64,000 nucleotides of DNA from Planctopirus ephydatiae (lineage in GTDB: Bacteria; Planctomycetota; Planctomycetia; Planctomycetales; Planctomycetaceae), in the NCBI RefSeq assembly GCF_007752345.1, contig NZ_CP036299.1, positions 4,374,001 through 4,438,000 on the forward strand. Reading direction: 5' to 3'. Below, piece by piece: positions 35,733-45,060 of the stretch. The notes beneath the pieces were generated by a model that ran no database searches, was not told the DNA's origin, and worked only from the letters and a program-made list of their open reading frames with translations. The position numbers were made by a program, and so were the translations under genes. Each line of letters opens with the position of its first letter. Position 1 is the first letter of the stretch.

Positions 35733-37655
35733 ATGATGATGCGCTACTTACTCCTGACGATTTTTACTCTGCACCTGTCGACAGTTCTGCATTCCACAGC
35801 GCTGGCTCAACCGTTGCCACGAGCCACTCCTGAATCGCAGGGAGTCGCCTCGGCACAGATTCAGAAGTTCATAGAAGCTGCCGATCAATCGATCAATACA
35901 CTCCACAGCTTCATGCTGATCAGGCATGGCAAAGTGGTTGCCGAGTGCTGGTGGCAACCACAGACACCGACCACGCCGCATGTGATGCATTCGCTGAGCA
36001 AGAGCTTCACCTCGACAGCAGTAGGCTTTGCAGTGAGCGAAGGGAAGCTCAGTGTCGATGACCAGGTCATCAAGTTTTTCCCCGATCATCTCCCCGCTGA
36101 AATTTCGCCCAACCTTAAGGCCATGCGGGTCAAGGATCTCCTCACGATGTCCACCGGCCATGAGACCGAGCCCAAACTCATCGGTGGGCCAGGGGATTCG
36201 GGCATCCGGATGTTTCTGGCTCACCCTGTCCCCCATAAGCCGGGAACGCACTTCAAGTACAACACACCCGCCACTTATATGCTCTCGGCAATCGTGCAGA
36301 AGGTCTCGGGTGAAAAGTTGATCGACTACCTGACTCCACGCTTGTTCAAGCCCCTGGGCATTGAAAACCCGGCCTGGTCGACCAGTGCTGAAGGAATCAA
36401 CTACGGTGGCTTTGGTCTCATGATTACGACGGAAGACATCGCCCGTTTTGGCCTCTTCACACTGAATGAAGGGCAATGGAATGGCCAGCAGCTCCTGCCG
36501 GCAGCCTGGATTCGCGAAGCCACTTCGAAGCATGTCTCGAATGGCAGCAACCCACAAAGTGACTGGGAACAAGGCTACGGCTATCAGTTCTGGCGCTGCC
36601 GACACGGTGCCTTCCGAGGTGATGGCAAAGATGGACAGTTTTGCATTGTCCTGCCGGAACAGGATGCTGTCATTGCGATCACCGCCCATACGAGCAATAT
36701 GCAGGCTGAGTTGAACGTCGTCTGGGATCATCTACTGGCAGCGTTTCATGAAGCCCCACTGGCCGAAGATCCAGCGTCTCAAACCCGTCTCAAGGAAGTC
36801 TCGTCAAAGCTTGTCGCTGGTCAACCTAAAGGAACCAGCAAACTGCTGCTCAGCCAGAAAATCCCAAGCGAGATTCTCAAGAAGGAGATGAAGTACTCGA
36901 TTTATCTTCCCGCTGGTTATGAAGGCTCGACGACTTCGTATCCTGTGCTCTATCTGCTTCACGGCTTTGGTGACGACGAAACCAGTTGGCAGTTGAAGGG
37001 AAACATGCAACCCCTCGCGGATGCTGCCATAGCGACTCGCAGGGCTCTTCCCATGATCATCGTCATGCCCGATGCTGAGAAGCGTTATTACATGAACAGC
37101 GTGATGGGCGAGTACATGTACGAAGATTATTTCATCAAGGAACTGATGCCGCATATTGAGAAAACCTATCGCACCAGGACAGATCGGGCGGATCGAGCAC
37201 TTTCGGGGCTGTCGATGGGTGGCTATGGGAGCCTGCTCTACGCTTTGCACCATCCCGAGTTGTTTGCCTCCTGCTACGCCATGAGTGCCGGTGTGCGCTC
37301 TGACGAGGAAATGCGGGCCATTCCGTTCGCTGAGTTCAAAAAGCGGTACGTTCCTTCCGTAGGCGATCTTGAGGAAGGGGACGAACGGATCACTGAGTTT
37401 TACAATCGAAACAGCGTGCTGTACCTGCTGCCGAAAACGCCCGTGGAGCAGCTCAAACAGACACGTTGGTTCATCGATTGTGGAGACGACGACTTCCTTT
37501 ACAAAGGGAACTCATTGCTGCACATCACCTTCAGCGACATGAAAGTTCCGCATGAGTACCGCGTCCGTGATGGCGGGCACAACTGGAAGTACTGGCAACG
37601 CTCACTCCCGGATGCACTCGAGTTTGTCTCTGAATCGTTTTCAAAGGAGAAATAA
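35733..37655 (+). CDS. Secreted fusion of a serine beta-lactamase-like hydrolase and a PF00756-type esterase
   Basis: 640 aa with a signal peptide ending LHSTALAQ. Residues about 27-345 are a class C beta-lactamase/DD-peptidase-like domain: S87-L-S-K90 as SxxK, YNT in FKYNTPATYML as the Tyr motif. Residues about 380-640 form an alpha/beta-hydrolase esterase of the esterase-D/feruloyl type: YPVLYLLHGFGDDETSW, nucleophile in GLSMGGYGS, Asp in DCGDDDFL and His in GGHNWKYW. A linker rich in Lys/Ser joins them without any frameshift, so the two activities are on one chain. Substrates are likely cell-wall or plant-type esters, by inference only. Confidence 0.85.
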   Translation: MMMRYLLLTIFTLHLSTVLHSTALAQPLPRATPESQGVASAQIQKFIEAADQSINTLHSFMLIRHGKVVAECWWQPQTPTTPHVMHSLSKSFTSTAVGFAVSEGKLSVDDQVIKFFPDHLPAEISPNLKAMRVKDLLTMSTGHETEPKLIGGPGDSGIRMFLAHPVPHKPGTHFKYNTPATYMLSAIVQKVSGEKLIDYLTPRLFKPLGIENPAWSTSAEGINYGGFGLMITTEDIARFGLFTLNEGQWNGQQLLPAAWIREATSKHVSNGSNPQSDWEQGYGYQFWRCRHGAFRGDGKDGQFCIVLPEQDAVIAITAHTSNMQAELNVVWDHLLAAFHEAPLAEDPASQTRLKEVSSKLVAGQPKGTSKLLLSQKIPSEILKKEMKYSIYLPAGYEGSTTSYPVLYLLHGFGDDETSWQLKGNMQPLADAAIATRRALPMIIVMPDAEKRYYMNSVMGEYMYEDYFIKELMPHIEKTYRTRTDRADRALSGLSMGGYGSLLYALHHPELFASCYAMSAGVRSDEEMRAIPFAEFKKRYVPSVGDLEEGDERITEFYNRNSVLYLLPKTPVEQLKQTRWFIDCGDDDFLYKGNSLLHITFSDMKVPHEYRVRDGGHNWKYWQRSLPDALEFVSESFSKEK

Positions 37656-37763
37656 TCCCACATCGACAACCGCAGAGGTGAAAACGTTCCCTTTTCGTCA
37701 CTGCTCGATCTGCATAGAATCTCGGAGTACCGAGTTAACCACCTGTTTCCCGGAAGAGTGACC

Positions 37764-38120
37764 TTGAGCGAATTCGTTGAGCCGCTGGGAAAGCGAATTC
37801 TGATCCGTAAAGACGAGAGCAAGCAAAAGACCCGCGGCGGGATTGTGTTGCCGGATCAGGCTGAAATTCCGACGATTACCGGCCGCGTGGTGGAAATCAG
37901 TGTGCTGATCGAGCGCGATCTCGACTTCCCGGTGAAGAAATACGACAAGGTGTTGTTTCACCCGAAGAATGCCATTCCGGTCGATTTTGAGCCCGACAAT
38001 CTGCTCTATGTGGTTCCGATTGAAGATGTGGTTGCCGTTTTTCGTCGGTCGGAGCCTGTACGTCCCCCTCGTAAATCAAAAGGCAAAAAAGATATCGAAC
38101 CTGACGAGTTGGGCGAATAG
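37764..38120 (+). CDS. groES: Chaperonin 10 (GroES) family protein, orphan
   Basis: 118 aa if TTG 37764 is the start (GGAAG ends 7-8 bases before it); GTG 37758 adds two residues but lies almost on top of that site. FVEPLGKRILIRKDE opens the Cpn10 fold, and the mobile-loop region is KQKTRGGIVLPDQAEIPTITGRVVEI. The roof loop is KYDKVLFHPKNAIPVDF. A basic/acidic tail of about 25 residues (RKSKGKKDIEPDEL) is extra compared with GroES. No groEL is adjacent, so this may be a paralogue with its own partner. Confidence 0.85.
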   Translation: MSEFVEPLGKRILIRKDESKQKTRGGIVLPDQAEIPTITGRVVEISVLIERDLDFPVKKYDKVLFHPKNAIPVDFEPDNLLYVVPIEDVVAVFRRSEPVRPPRKSKGKKDIEPDELGE

Positions 38121-38307
38121 TTTTGCTGCCGTCATGTTGTTGAAGCTGGTCTTTACTCCAGCGACAGGGCGGGATGTCCATGTGATTCACCATCAGTCGT
38201 CAAAAAGATGATGACCTTCCATCACGAAACCCCAGTTGTAAATGATGGGTAGATTCCCTTGTCGGCCGCGCGATGGTTCGGCATACAGTGGTCAGAGGAT
38301 ACATTCG

Positions 38308-39900
38308 ATGTCGGGTTCAGCCACTCCAGAAGAACGATCTGCCGTTCCCACATTTCGCCGATGGATCTGGCCAGGAGTGACGATGCTACTGGCGGGAGTC
38401 GCTCAAACAGCACTCTATCTGACGTACAGTGAAGATCGCACCATGCTGATTATGACGACGCTCTTCGTCTGGCCAGCGACGATCTTTTCACTGTTGCTCT
38501 GGTGGGTTTTCGGCTCTGGATTCACCTGGAGATCACGCCTGATCGGCTTAGGGAGTCTGCTCTTCGTTAGTGGTCTGGTGGCTTCTGTAGCAACCATTGA
38601 AGGCTTCAATGGCGATATGGTGCCCCGCGTGGTGTGGCGTTGGGCCCCCAAAGCGGAAGCTGCTGCCCGAAATGTTCCTGTCACTCCTCAGGAAGGGGCT
38701 GTTGCCACACCTGTTCTCACCGCCGGGCCGGGAGACTGGGTGCAATTTCGCGGGCCGGATCGCGCGGGTGTGGCCACTGGAGTGACTGTCCCTCTGTCTT
38801 GGAGTGAAACCACTCCTCCGCAGAAACTGTGGGGTAAGCCGATTGGTGTCGGCTGGTCGAGCTTCGCAGTCATCGGAGACCGGATCTTCACGCAAACGCA
38901 GGTCGAACAGGAAGAGCAGGTGCTCTGCCTCGAACTGGCCACGGGCAACGTTCTCTGGAAACACGCCGATCAGACCCGCTTCTCGGAAGCGATGGGTGGT
39001 GACGGCCCCAGAGCCACTCCCACGTTTCTCGAAGGCAAACTGTATACTCTCGGTGCGACTGGCATACTGAACAGTTTCGATGCGGCTACAGGAAAAGTTC
39101 TGTGGTCGACGAACATTCTCAAAGATGCCGACGCCACCAATATCCCCTGGGCCATGGCCGGTTCACCTCTGATTGAAGATGGTCTCATCATTGTCAATCC
39201 TGGTGGAAAAGACGGCCATTCGATTGCTGCGTATCGTGCGACGGATGGCCTGCTCATGTGGTCTGTCGGCGATTACGAAGCCAGCTACACAGCGCCACGG
39301 GTGGAGACGATTCACGGCGTTCGCCAGGTTCTCGTCTTCCATGCTGCTGGTCTTTCCGGGCTCGATCCAAAAACTGGTAAAGAACTCTGGATGTTCCCCT
39401 GGGTCAACCAACCCAAGGTCAACGCCTGCCAGCCGATTCTCCTCCCTGATCAATCGCTCTTTCTCTCCTGCGGATATTCAGTCGGGAGTGCCCGAATCGA
39501 ACTCACACCTGCCGAACCTACGTGGCAGGTCAAATCGATCTGGAAGACCAACAAATTCCGGTTGAAATTCAACGACGGAATTCTCAAAGACGGCTACATC
39601 TATGGCCTCGATGAGAATCGCCTCGCCTGCCTCGATATCGCTTCGGGAAAGATCAAATGGAAAGGTACACCCTACGGCTATGGCCAGATCCTGTTGACAG
39701 AGAACTGCTTACTAGTGAGTTGCGAAAATGGCGAGCTGGCACTCGTGGAACCAACTCCCGAAAAGTTTGTCGAAATCACCAAGTTCCGCGTCCTCCCCGA
39801 TGCGACCACTTGGGCTCATCCGGTCATCGCCCACGGCAAACTCCTCGTACGTAACAATCAGGAACTCGCCTGCTATCAGGTGGAAACCCCGCCTCAATAG
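38308..39900 (+). CDS. Membrane-anchored PQQ-type beta-propeller protein
   Basis: 530 aa from ATG 38308. Three hydrophobic segments come first (WIWPGVTMLLAGVAQTALYL, TLFVWPATIFSLLLWWVF, LIGLGSLLFVSGLVASVA). The remainder is a beta-propeller with blades recognisable by A-x-D/T-G-x-x-W repeats: LATGNVLWKH, AATGKVLWST, RATDGLLMWS, PKTGKELWMF, IASGKIKWKG. Such blades bind PQQ in dehydrogenases but are mostly structural in planctomycete proteins; no PQQ-ligand set was identified. It precedes the giant cytochrome protein on the same strand by 157 bp. Confidence 0.85.
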   Translation: MSGSATPEERSAVPTFRRWIWPGVTMLLAGVAQTALYLTYSEDRTMLIMTTLFVWPATIFSLLLWWVFGSGFTWRSRLIGLGSLLFVSGLVASVATIEGFNGDMVPRVVWRWAPKAEAAARNVPVTPQEGAVATPVLTAGPGDWVQFRGPDRAGVATGVTVPLSWSETTPPQKLWGKPIGVGWSSFAVIGDRIFTQTQVEQEEQVLCLELATGNVLWKHADQTRFSEAMGGDGPRATPTFLEGKLYTLGATGILNSFDAATGKVLWSTNILKDADATNIPWAMAGSPLIEDGLIIVNPGGKDGHSIAAYRATDGLLMWSVGDYEASYTAPRVETIHGVRQVLVFHAAGLSGLDPKTGKELWMFPWVNQPKVNACQPILLPDQSLFLSCGYSVGSARIELTPAEPTWQVKSIWKTNKFRLKFNDGILKDGYIYGLDENRLACLDIASGKIKWKGTPYGYGQILLTENCLLVSCENGELALVEPTPEKFVEITKFRVLPDATTWAHPVIAHGKLLVRNNQELACYQVETPPQ

Positions 39901-40057
39901 ATTGGCCGAATGGATCAATCTTCCCATAGCGGCTGATACTCGCCCCTGTGGCCTTCCTCTATGTTCGACATTTGCAGCTGCGACTGGCCACGGCATCTGA
40001 TATCATCAATTGTCGATGCTTCGATATTGACCGTATCAGCCCGAGGATCGACCAGCT

Positions 40058-43000
40058 GTGAGATCTTTTAAACAACTTGCACTGGCTCTCGTCAGCTTTC
40101 TGTTGACCAGCGTTAATTTCGTTGGTTCGCCGCTTATCGCTCAGACGAACTCGTCTCGCGAAGAATCCCCGGCTGCTCAATCAACAGCCTCCTCCCAAGC
40201 CGAGACTTCCAGCAAATTCCCGGCCCCGTTCAATTCCGAAAAATCACCCACCGATTCCTTAATGTCAGCCGGCGAAGCAGCAGCGAAAACACAGCTCCCC
40301 TCGGGGCTCAAAGTGAATGTCTTCGCCGCCGAGCCCGACGTTCAAAACCCGATTGCCATGTGCTGGGATGCTGCAGGCCGACTATGGATCCTGGAAAACT
40401 ACACTTACGCCGAACGCACACAACGATTCGAACCCACACTGCGCGACCGCGTGCTGATTCTTGAAGACAAAGACCGCGATGGAGTGATGGATCAGCGGAA
40501 AGTCTTCACTGATGACATCCGGCAATGCACCAGCATTGCGATTGGTCATGGCGGAGTCTGGCTGCTCGCTTTGCCGCAACTGATTTTCATCCCCGATGCC
40601 AACCATGACGACATTCCCGATGGCCCGGCTCAGGTCATGCTCGACGGCTTCGAAGTGGCCCGCGAAAACCATCACAATTTTGCCAATGGTCTCAAATGGG
40701 GGCCGGATGGCTGGCTGTATGGCCGCTGTGGGGGCTCCTGCCCGGCTCGAATTGGTCTGCCCGATGCTCCTCCCGAAGAGCGTGTGGCTCTCGAAGGGGG
40801 CTTATGGCGCTATCATCCTGTCTCGCGCAAAGTTGAAGTTCTGACCACTGGGACGACCAATCCCTGGGGACACGACTGGAACGAGTTCTACGAGATTTTC
40901 TTCGTCAACACCGTCAATGGCCACCTCTGGCATGCGATCCCTGGCGCACATTACACGAGGCCCTTCACGCTCGACCCGAATACCCGCACCTATGGGCTGA
41001 TTGATCAACATGCCGACCATTATCACTTTGATACGGGAAAGAGTTGGACCGCCTCACGCGATGGCGCGGCCAGTTCACTGGGCGGCGGCCATGCTCATTC
41101 GGGAACGATGATCTACCTGGGCGGCCAATGGCCAGAAGAATACAGGGGCCAACTCTTCACGCTGAATTTTCATGGTCGGCGCATCAATGTCGAACAACTC
41201 GATCGCGAAGGGAGCGGGTATGTCGCTCGCCACCGGCCCGATATGTTCCTCTCACCCGATCCGTGGTTTCGAGGGATCGATCTCGATTATGGGCCGGATG
41301 GCAATGTCTATATGCTCGACTGGAGCGATACCGGAGAATGCCACGAACATACCGGCGTGCATCGCACCAGTGGCCGCATCTATCGCATCAGTTCCACCAG
41401 CAACTCACCACGACCAGCAAAACCACTGACGCGAACAGTTCCATTCCATGCCGTGAATGATTTACTGCTGGTGCCTTTACTGCAATCCACCAACGAGTGG
41501 GATGTTCGTCAGGCTCGCCTGGAATTGGCCCATCGAGCCCGTACAAAAACTTTAGCCCCTGAGACTTTCGCGACGCTGCAACAGCTCTTCGCCGAAATGA
41601 ACCAGTCCAGCGCTGGCAAAGCTCCCGAAGAGTTTGCACAGGCTCAGCTGCGCCTGCTGGTGACGATAGGAGCCATTGCCGGGATGCAGCAGCAAAGCCT
41701 GCCGCCGCAAACTTTGGCGCTGGCACTGCAATCGCCCCATGAATCGGTACGTGCGTGGGCCATTCGTCTCGCCACGGATCGGCTTCCCATCGACGATGCC
41801 ATGAGCCGGCAGCGCTCGCGATCAGCCGCAGAGCAGGCAGCGATACTGCTCCATGCCCGTCAGCAATTACCCATGTTGCTGGAACGAGCCCAGCACGATC
41901 CATCGCCCTTCGTGCGGCTGGTTCTCGCTTCGACCTTGCAGCGATTGCCAGTCGAACTCAGGCCACAACTGGCTGGCCTGCTGATGAAAGATGCTCGCGA
42001 TGATAACGATCACAATCTGCCACTCATGGTCTGGTATGGGCTGATTCCTGTCGCTGAAGCGGTACCTCAAGAACTGGTTAAAGTCTTTCAGGAGAGCCAA
42101 TGGCCTTCTGTGCGGCAGAAGATAGTTCGTCGGCTGGCAGAAGATCTGGAATCGAAGCCCGAGCACATCGATGCCCTCGTCGGAAAAGTCGTCCAGCAGA
42201 AAGATCCCTCTCTGTTGTTCGATCTCGCGGCTGGACTGACCGATGGTCTCAAAGGCTGGCGAAAAGCCAAAGCCCCCAATGCGTGGTCTCAAGTGATGGC
42301 TTTGGTCGAGATCACTCCGTCATTAAGGGATGATGCCAAACTCAAGACGCTGCTCACCGACCTGAATCTGCTCTTTGGCGATGGCCGGGCCATGGCTGAT
42401 GTCCGCCGGGTCGCGACGGATAGCCAGGCCGATCCTGCCAATCGCCTTTCGGCTCTCGCCACACTTTCAGAAAATCATCCCGACGATCTTGACCAGATCC
42501 TTGTGCCGCTGCTGAAGGAAGCCCGCTTCAATGTGGCGGCTGCCAAAGGCCTTGCCAACTGGAATCATTCCCGGGCCAATCGCCCACAGATTGGCCAGCA
42601 GATTGTGGCGAGTTATCGCTCTTTCCGAGCCCCCGTCCGCCCCGAAATCATTTCGTTACTGACCACTCGCCGGGAATATGCTCAAGCTCTCATCAAGGGA
42701 CTCGAAGAGGGAAAAATTCCGACGGCTGATATCACCGCATTCGATGTGCGACAGATGCGGGCGTTGAAGGATCCGGCACTCGACGAAGCTTTGACCAAAC
42801 TCTGGGGGGAAGCTCGCGAAACTTCAGCCGAAAAGCGGCTGGCCATCGAGCAGCTCAAGGAAAAACTGACTGGCGATACCCTCGCCAAAGCCTCGCTGGG
42901 TGATGGCCGCGTGCTCTTTACCACGCATTGTGCCAAATGTCACAAGCTCTATGGCGAAGGGGGCGCGATTGGCCCTGACCTGACAGGTGCGCAGCGATCG

Positions 43001-43312
43001 AATCTCGATTACCTGCTGGAAAACATTCTCGACCCGAGCAGTGTGGTTTCCAAAGATTACCGCATGTCGGTGGCTGAACTCGAAGATGGCCGCGTCCTTT
43101 CGGGGATAATTGTCGAGCAGACACCACGAACCCTCACACTGCAGACTCAGACAGACAAAGTGACTATTGAGCGTGGTGAGATTGTGGAACTGACGCCGAC
43201 AAATTTATCACCTATGCCGGATGGTATTCTCCAGCCGCTCAGTGAATCCCAGATTCGCGACCTGATCGCTTACCTCAAGCATCCCCAGCAGGTCGCCATT
43301 CCGGCCCCATGA
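40058..43312 (+). CDS. Giant PVC-type protein: sugar-dehydrogenase-like propeller, HEAT-like repeats, cytochrome c
   Basis: 1084 aa starting at GTG 40058, directly followed by a signal peptide (RSFKQLALALVSFLLTSVNF). Residues about 80-460 form a propeller of the PVC membrane-bound dehydrogenase type (GLKVNVFAAEPDVQNPIAMCWDAAGRLW, then NGLKWGPDGWLYGRCG). Residues about 470-930 are helical and HEAT-like. The heme site CAKCH is near residue 958, with GPDLTGAQRSNLDYLLENILDPSSVV and an EDGRVLSGIIV segment after it. These planctomycete proteins are presumed periplasmic oxidoreductases of carbohydrates; substrate and electron acceptor are unknown. Confidence 0.85.
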   Translation: MRSFKQLALALVSFLLTSVNFVGSPLIAQTNSSREESPAAQSTASSQAETSSKFPAPFNSEKSPTDSLMSAGEAAAKTQLPSGLKVNVFAAEPDVQNPIAMCWDAAGRLWILENYTYAERTQRFEPTLRDRVLILEDKDRDGVMDQRKVFTDDIRQCTSIAIGHGGVWLLALPQLIFIPDANHDDIPDGPAQVMLDGFEVARENHHNFANGLKWGPDGWLYGRCGGSCPARIGLPDAPPEERVALEGGLWRYHPVSRKVEVLTTGTTNPWGHDWNEFYEIFFVNTVNGHLWHAIPGAHYTRPFTLDPNTRTYGLIDQHADHYHFDTGKSWTASRDGAASSLGGGHAHSGTMIYLGGQWPEEYRGQLFTLNFHGRRINVEQLDREGSGYVARHRPDMFLSPDPWFRGIDLDYGPDGNVYMLDWSDTGECHEHTGVHRTSGRIYRISSTSNSPRPAKPLTRTVPFHAVNDLLLVPLLQSTNEWDVRQARLELAHRARTKTLAPETFATLQQLFAEMNQSSAGKAPEEFAQAQLRLLVTIGAIAGMQQQSLPPQTLALALQSPHESVRAWAIRLATDRLPIDDAMSRQRSRSAAEQAAILLHARQQLPMLLERAQHDPSPFVRLVLASTLQRLPVELRPQLAGLLMKDARDDNDHNLPLMVWYGLIPVAEAVPQELVKVFQESQWPSVRQKIVRRLAEDLESKPEHIDALVGKVVQQKDPSLLFDLAAGLTDGLKGWRKAKAPNAWSQVMALVEITPSLRDDAKLKTLLTDLNLLFGDGRAMADVRRVATDSQADPANRLSALATLSENHPDDLDQILVPLLKEARFNVAAAKGLANWNHSRANRPQIGQQIVASYRSFRAPVRPEIISLLTTRREYAQALIKGLEEGKIPTADITAFDVRQMRALKDPALDEALTKLWGEARETSAEKRLAIEQLKEKLTGDTLAKASLGDGRVLFTTHCAKCHKLYGEGGAIGPDLTGAQRSNLDYLLENILDPSSVVSKDYRMSVAELEDGRVLSGIIVEQTPRTLTLQTQTDKVTIERGEIVELTPTNLSPMPDGILQPLSESQIRDLIAYLKHPQQVAIPAP

Positions 43313-43354
43313 ACCAGAATCTTCTCGTTCGTGAAGACATGCTCACCATGATGC

Positions 43355-43376
43355 TTTTTGCGAAATGCCGCAAAAA
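43355..43376. terminator. Perfect 8-bp hairpin after the cytochrome gene
   Basis: TTTTTGCG, loop AAATGC, CGCAAAAA. It starts 42 bp after the stop. The stem is A/T-rich on its outside and no T-run follows on the plus strand, so a terminator role is only moderately likely. Confidence 0.4.
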
Positions 43377-43412
43377 TGCGGGTGGGGCCTATCGGCAAAA
43401 CGTAAACCGTTC

Positions 43413-43442
43413 TTGACTGAAAATTCGATTTTCTTCTAAAAC
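43413..43442 (+). promoter_or_regulatory. Candidate promoter with palindromic spacer before the PpiC-type gene
   Basis: TTGACT (43413-43418) and TAAAAC (43437-43442) are 18 bases apart. The spacer begins with a perfect palindrome, GAAAAT-TCG-ATTTTC (43419-43433). Located about 90 bp before the ATG at 43532. The -10 is weak, so the call is tentative. Confidence 0.35.
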
Positions 43443-43531
43443 GACACAAGTCGCTCGACGGCAGGATTTCCATTGAGGAATTCCCCTGGCCTTTTAGAGC
43501 CGAATGTTCACTTAACTTCAGGGGAAGAATC

Positions 43532-44665
43532 ATGGGTGAAGGGATGCACCTCGAGACCAATACACCGGCTCCGGCCGCCGCCAAAAAGCCAAAATCCAAG
43601 TGGATTAAGCCAGTGGCCTTTATCGCCGGCACTGCAGCCATTCTCACTGCCGGTGGTTTTGTGATGCAGTCGATGAGCCCGAAAGTGGGTCAGGCTGCGA
43701 CAGAAACCGCTGGAAAGGCTTCACCAACCACAGATCGCCCGGTGAAGGTGATGGCTCGCGTCAATAAGGAAATCATTCCTTTTGACATGGTCGCTGAAGA
43801 ATGCGTCGCCCGATACGGCAAAGAAGTTCTCGACGACATTATCAACCGCACCATGATCCAGCAGGCCTGTGAAGCCGCTGGCGTGACCGTGACCGAAGAA
43901 GAAGTCACCGCCGAAATCAATCGCATTGCCAAGCGTTTCAACCTGGATGTCAACAACTGGTATCAGATGCTTCAGGCCGAACGCGGCATCAATCCTCAGC
44001 AGTATCGACGCAGCGTGATCTGGCCGATGCTGGCACTGAAGAAGCTCGCCAGCGAAAAAATCGACATCAAGGAAGAAGAGCTGAATCGCGCTTTTGTTCG
44101 CAACTATGGCCCTCGCGTCAAGGCCCGCATGATTCTGATGGATAACCTCCGCCGCGCGACAACCGTGTGGGAAAAGGCGAATGCTGACGCTGATAACTTT
44201 GAAAAGTATGCTCAGGAATTCTCGATTGATCCCCAGAGCCGGGCACTTGGTGGCTCTGTACCACCGATTCCCAAGTACTCTGGCAACGACAGCCTCGAAA
44301 AGGCCGCCTTTGCTCTGAAGGAAGGCGAAATCTCCGGCGTGATCGAAGTGGGCCCCAGCCGCTTTGCGATTATCAAGTGTGAAGGCCGCACGGTTCCTAC
44401 CGTCAACGAACTGACTCAGGAAATCCGTGATTCACTTTACGACGAACTTGCCGAACAGAAGACACAGGTCTCTGTCGCCAAGACCTTCGAGGAAATCCAG
44501 AAGTCAACACGCATCGACAATTACCTGACGGCGACAGTGACTGGCCCGGATCGTGTTCCCGCCGCCAATGCTCCCGGTGCGAACGCCCCCGGTATTCCTC
44601 AGCAGCCAGCCGCTCCGACAGGTGCCGTTCGCCTCGGGAATCGCCCCGCGAATAATGGCAACTGA
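43532..44665 (+). CDS. PpiC/SurA-type peptidyl-prolyl isomerase, membrane-anchored
   Basis: 377 aa; GGGGAAG lies 6 bases before the ATG. An N-terminal cytoplasmic stretch is followed by one membrane helix (PVAFIAGTAAILTAGGFVM), so the rest lies outside the inner membrane. Residues about 70-190 form a SurA-like chaperone region (NRTMIQQACEAAGVTVTEEEV). Residues about 190-290 form a parvulin-like domain (VKARMILMDNL, ENFs-type FEKYAQEFSIDPQSRALGG, then AAFALKEGEISGVIEVGPSRFAIIKCEGR). The tail is Ala/Pro/Asn-rich. Probably assists folding of exported proteins. Confidence 0.87.
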   Translation: MGEGMHLETNTPAPAAAKKPKSKWIKPVAFIAGTAAILTAGGFVMQSMSPKVGQAATETAGKASPTTDRPVKVMARVNKEIIPFDMVAEECVARYGKEVLDDIINRTMIQQACEAAGVTVTEEEVTAEINRIAKRFNLDVNNWYQMLQAERGINPQQYRRSVIWPMLALKKLASEKIDIKEEELNRAFVRNYGPRVKARMILMDNLRRATTVWEKANADADNFEKYAQEFSIDPQSRALGGSVPPIPKYSGNDSLEKAAFALKEGEISGVIEVGPSRFAIIKCEGRTVPTVNELTQEIRDSLYDELAEQKTQVSVAKTFEEIQKSTRIDNYLTATVTGPDRVPAANAPGANAPGIPQQPAAPTGAVRLGNRPANNGN

Positions 44666-44713
44666 TTGATCACGAAAACCGCCTGATCAAGACAGACTGA
44701 CTCAACCCCTGCA

Positions 44714-44740
44714 GCCCGGCTTCTCCTCAAGAAGCCGGGC
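44714..44740 (+). terminator. Strong GC hairpin after the PpiC-type gene
   Basis: GCCCGGCTTC and GAAGCCGGGC form a perfect 10-bp stem with loop TCCTCAA, beginning 49 bp after the stop. Only CTGTGTCATT follows, so the T-tract is poor, but stem and position fit a terminator. Confidence 0.65.
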
Positions 44741-44799
44741 CTGTGTCATTACCGCACATGCTAAATACGGATTCCTGGATTCAACACCGTCTTGAGTGC

Positions 44800-44825
44800 C
44801 ATGCTTGCGGCTCCGAGCAAGCATG
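44800..44825. repeat. CATGCTTGC hairpin, REP-like (family A, good copy)
   Basis: CATGCTTGC at 44800-44808, loop GGCTCCGA, GCAAGCATG at 44817-44825. It matches the reverse complement of the 20892 copy with one mismatch in about 31 bases, including the flanking GTGC. It lies in the spacer of about 395 bp between the PpiC-type gene and the PLP-enzyme gene, which holds no gene. Confidence 0.8.
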
Positions 44826-45060
44826 CTTCACAGGCTCTCAATGCGCAAATGATCTTTGGAAAACATAAAAGTGTGAAAAGAATCCATTTCTTGCGGAATT
44901 CAAAAGTGAGCTGCCAGCGAGCACTCTTTTCCACCTTCTGCACTCGGAACGGTCGAACAAGTTCGAGATCGTGCATTTTGCTGCGCTCTTTGGCACTCTG
45001 TTTCCTTGAGGCTTACGACAAATCCCCTGTATTCCTCTGCATAGAGCGATAGAGAACAAG

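Noticed and set aside
35748-36731. 327-residue open frame on the minus strand
   Set aside because: Antisense to the beta-lactamase/esterase gene; no recognisable motif.
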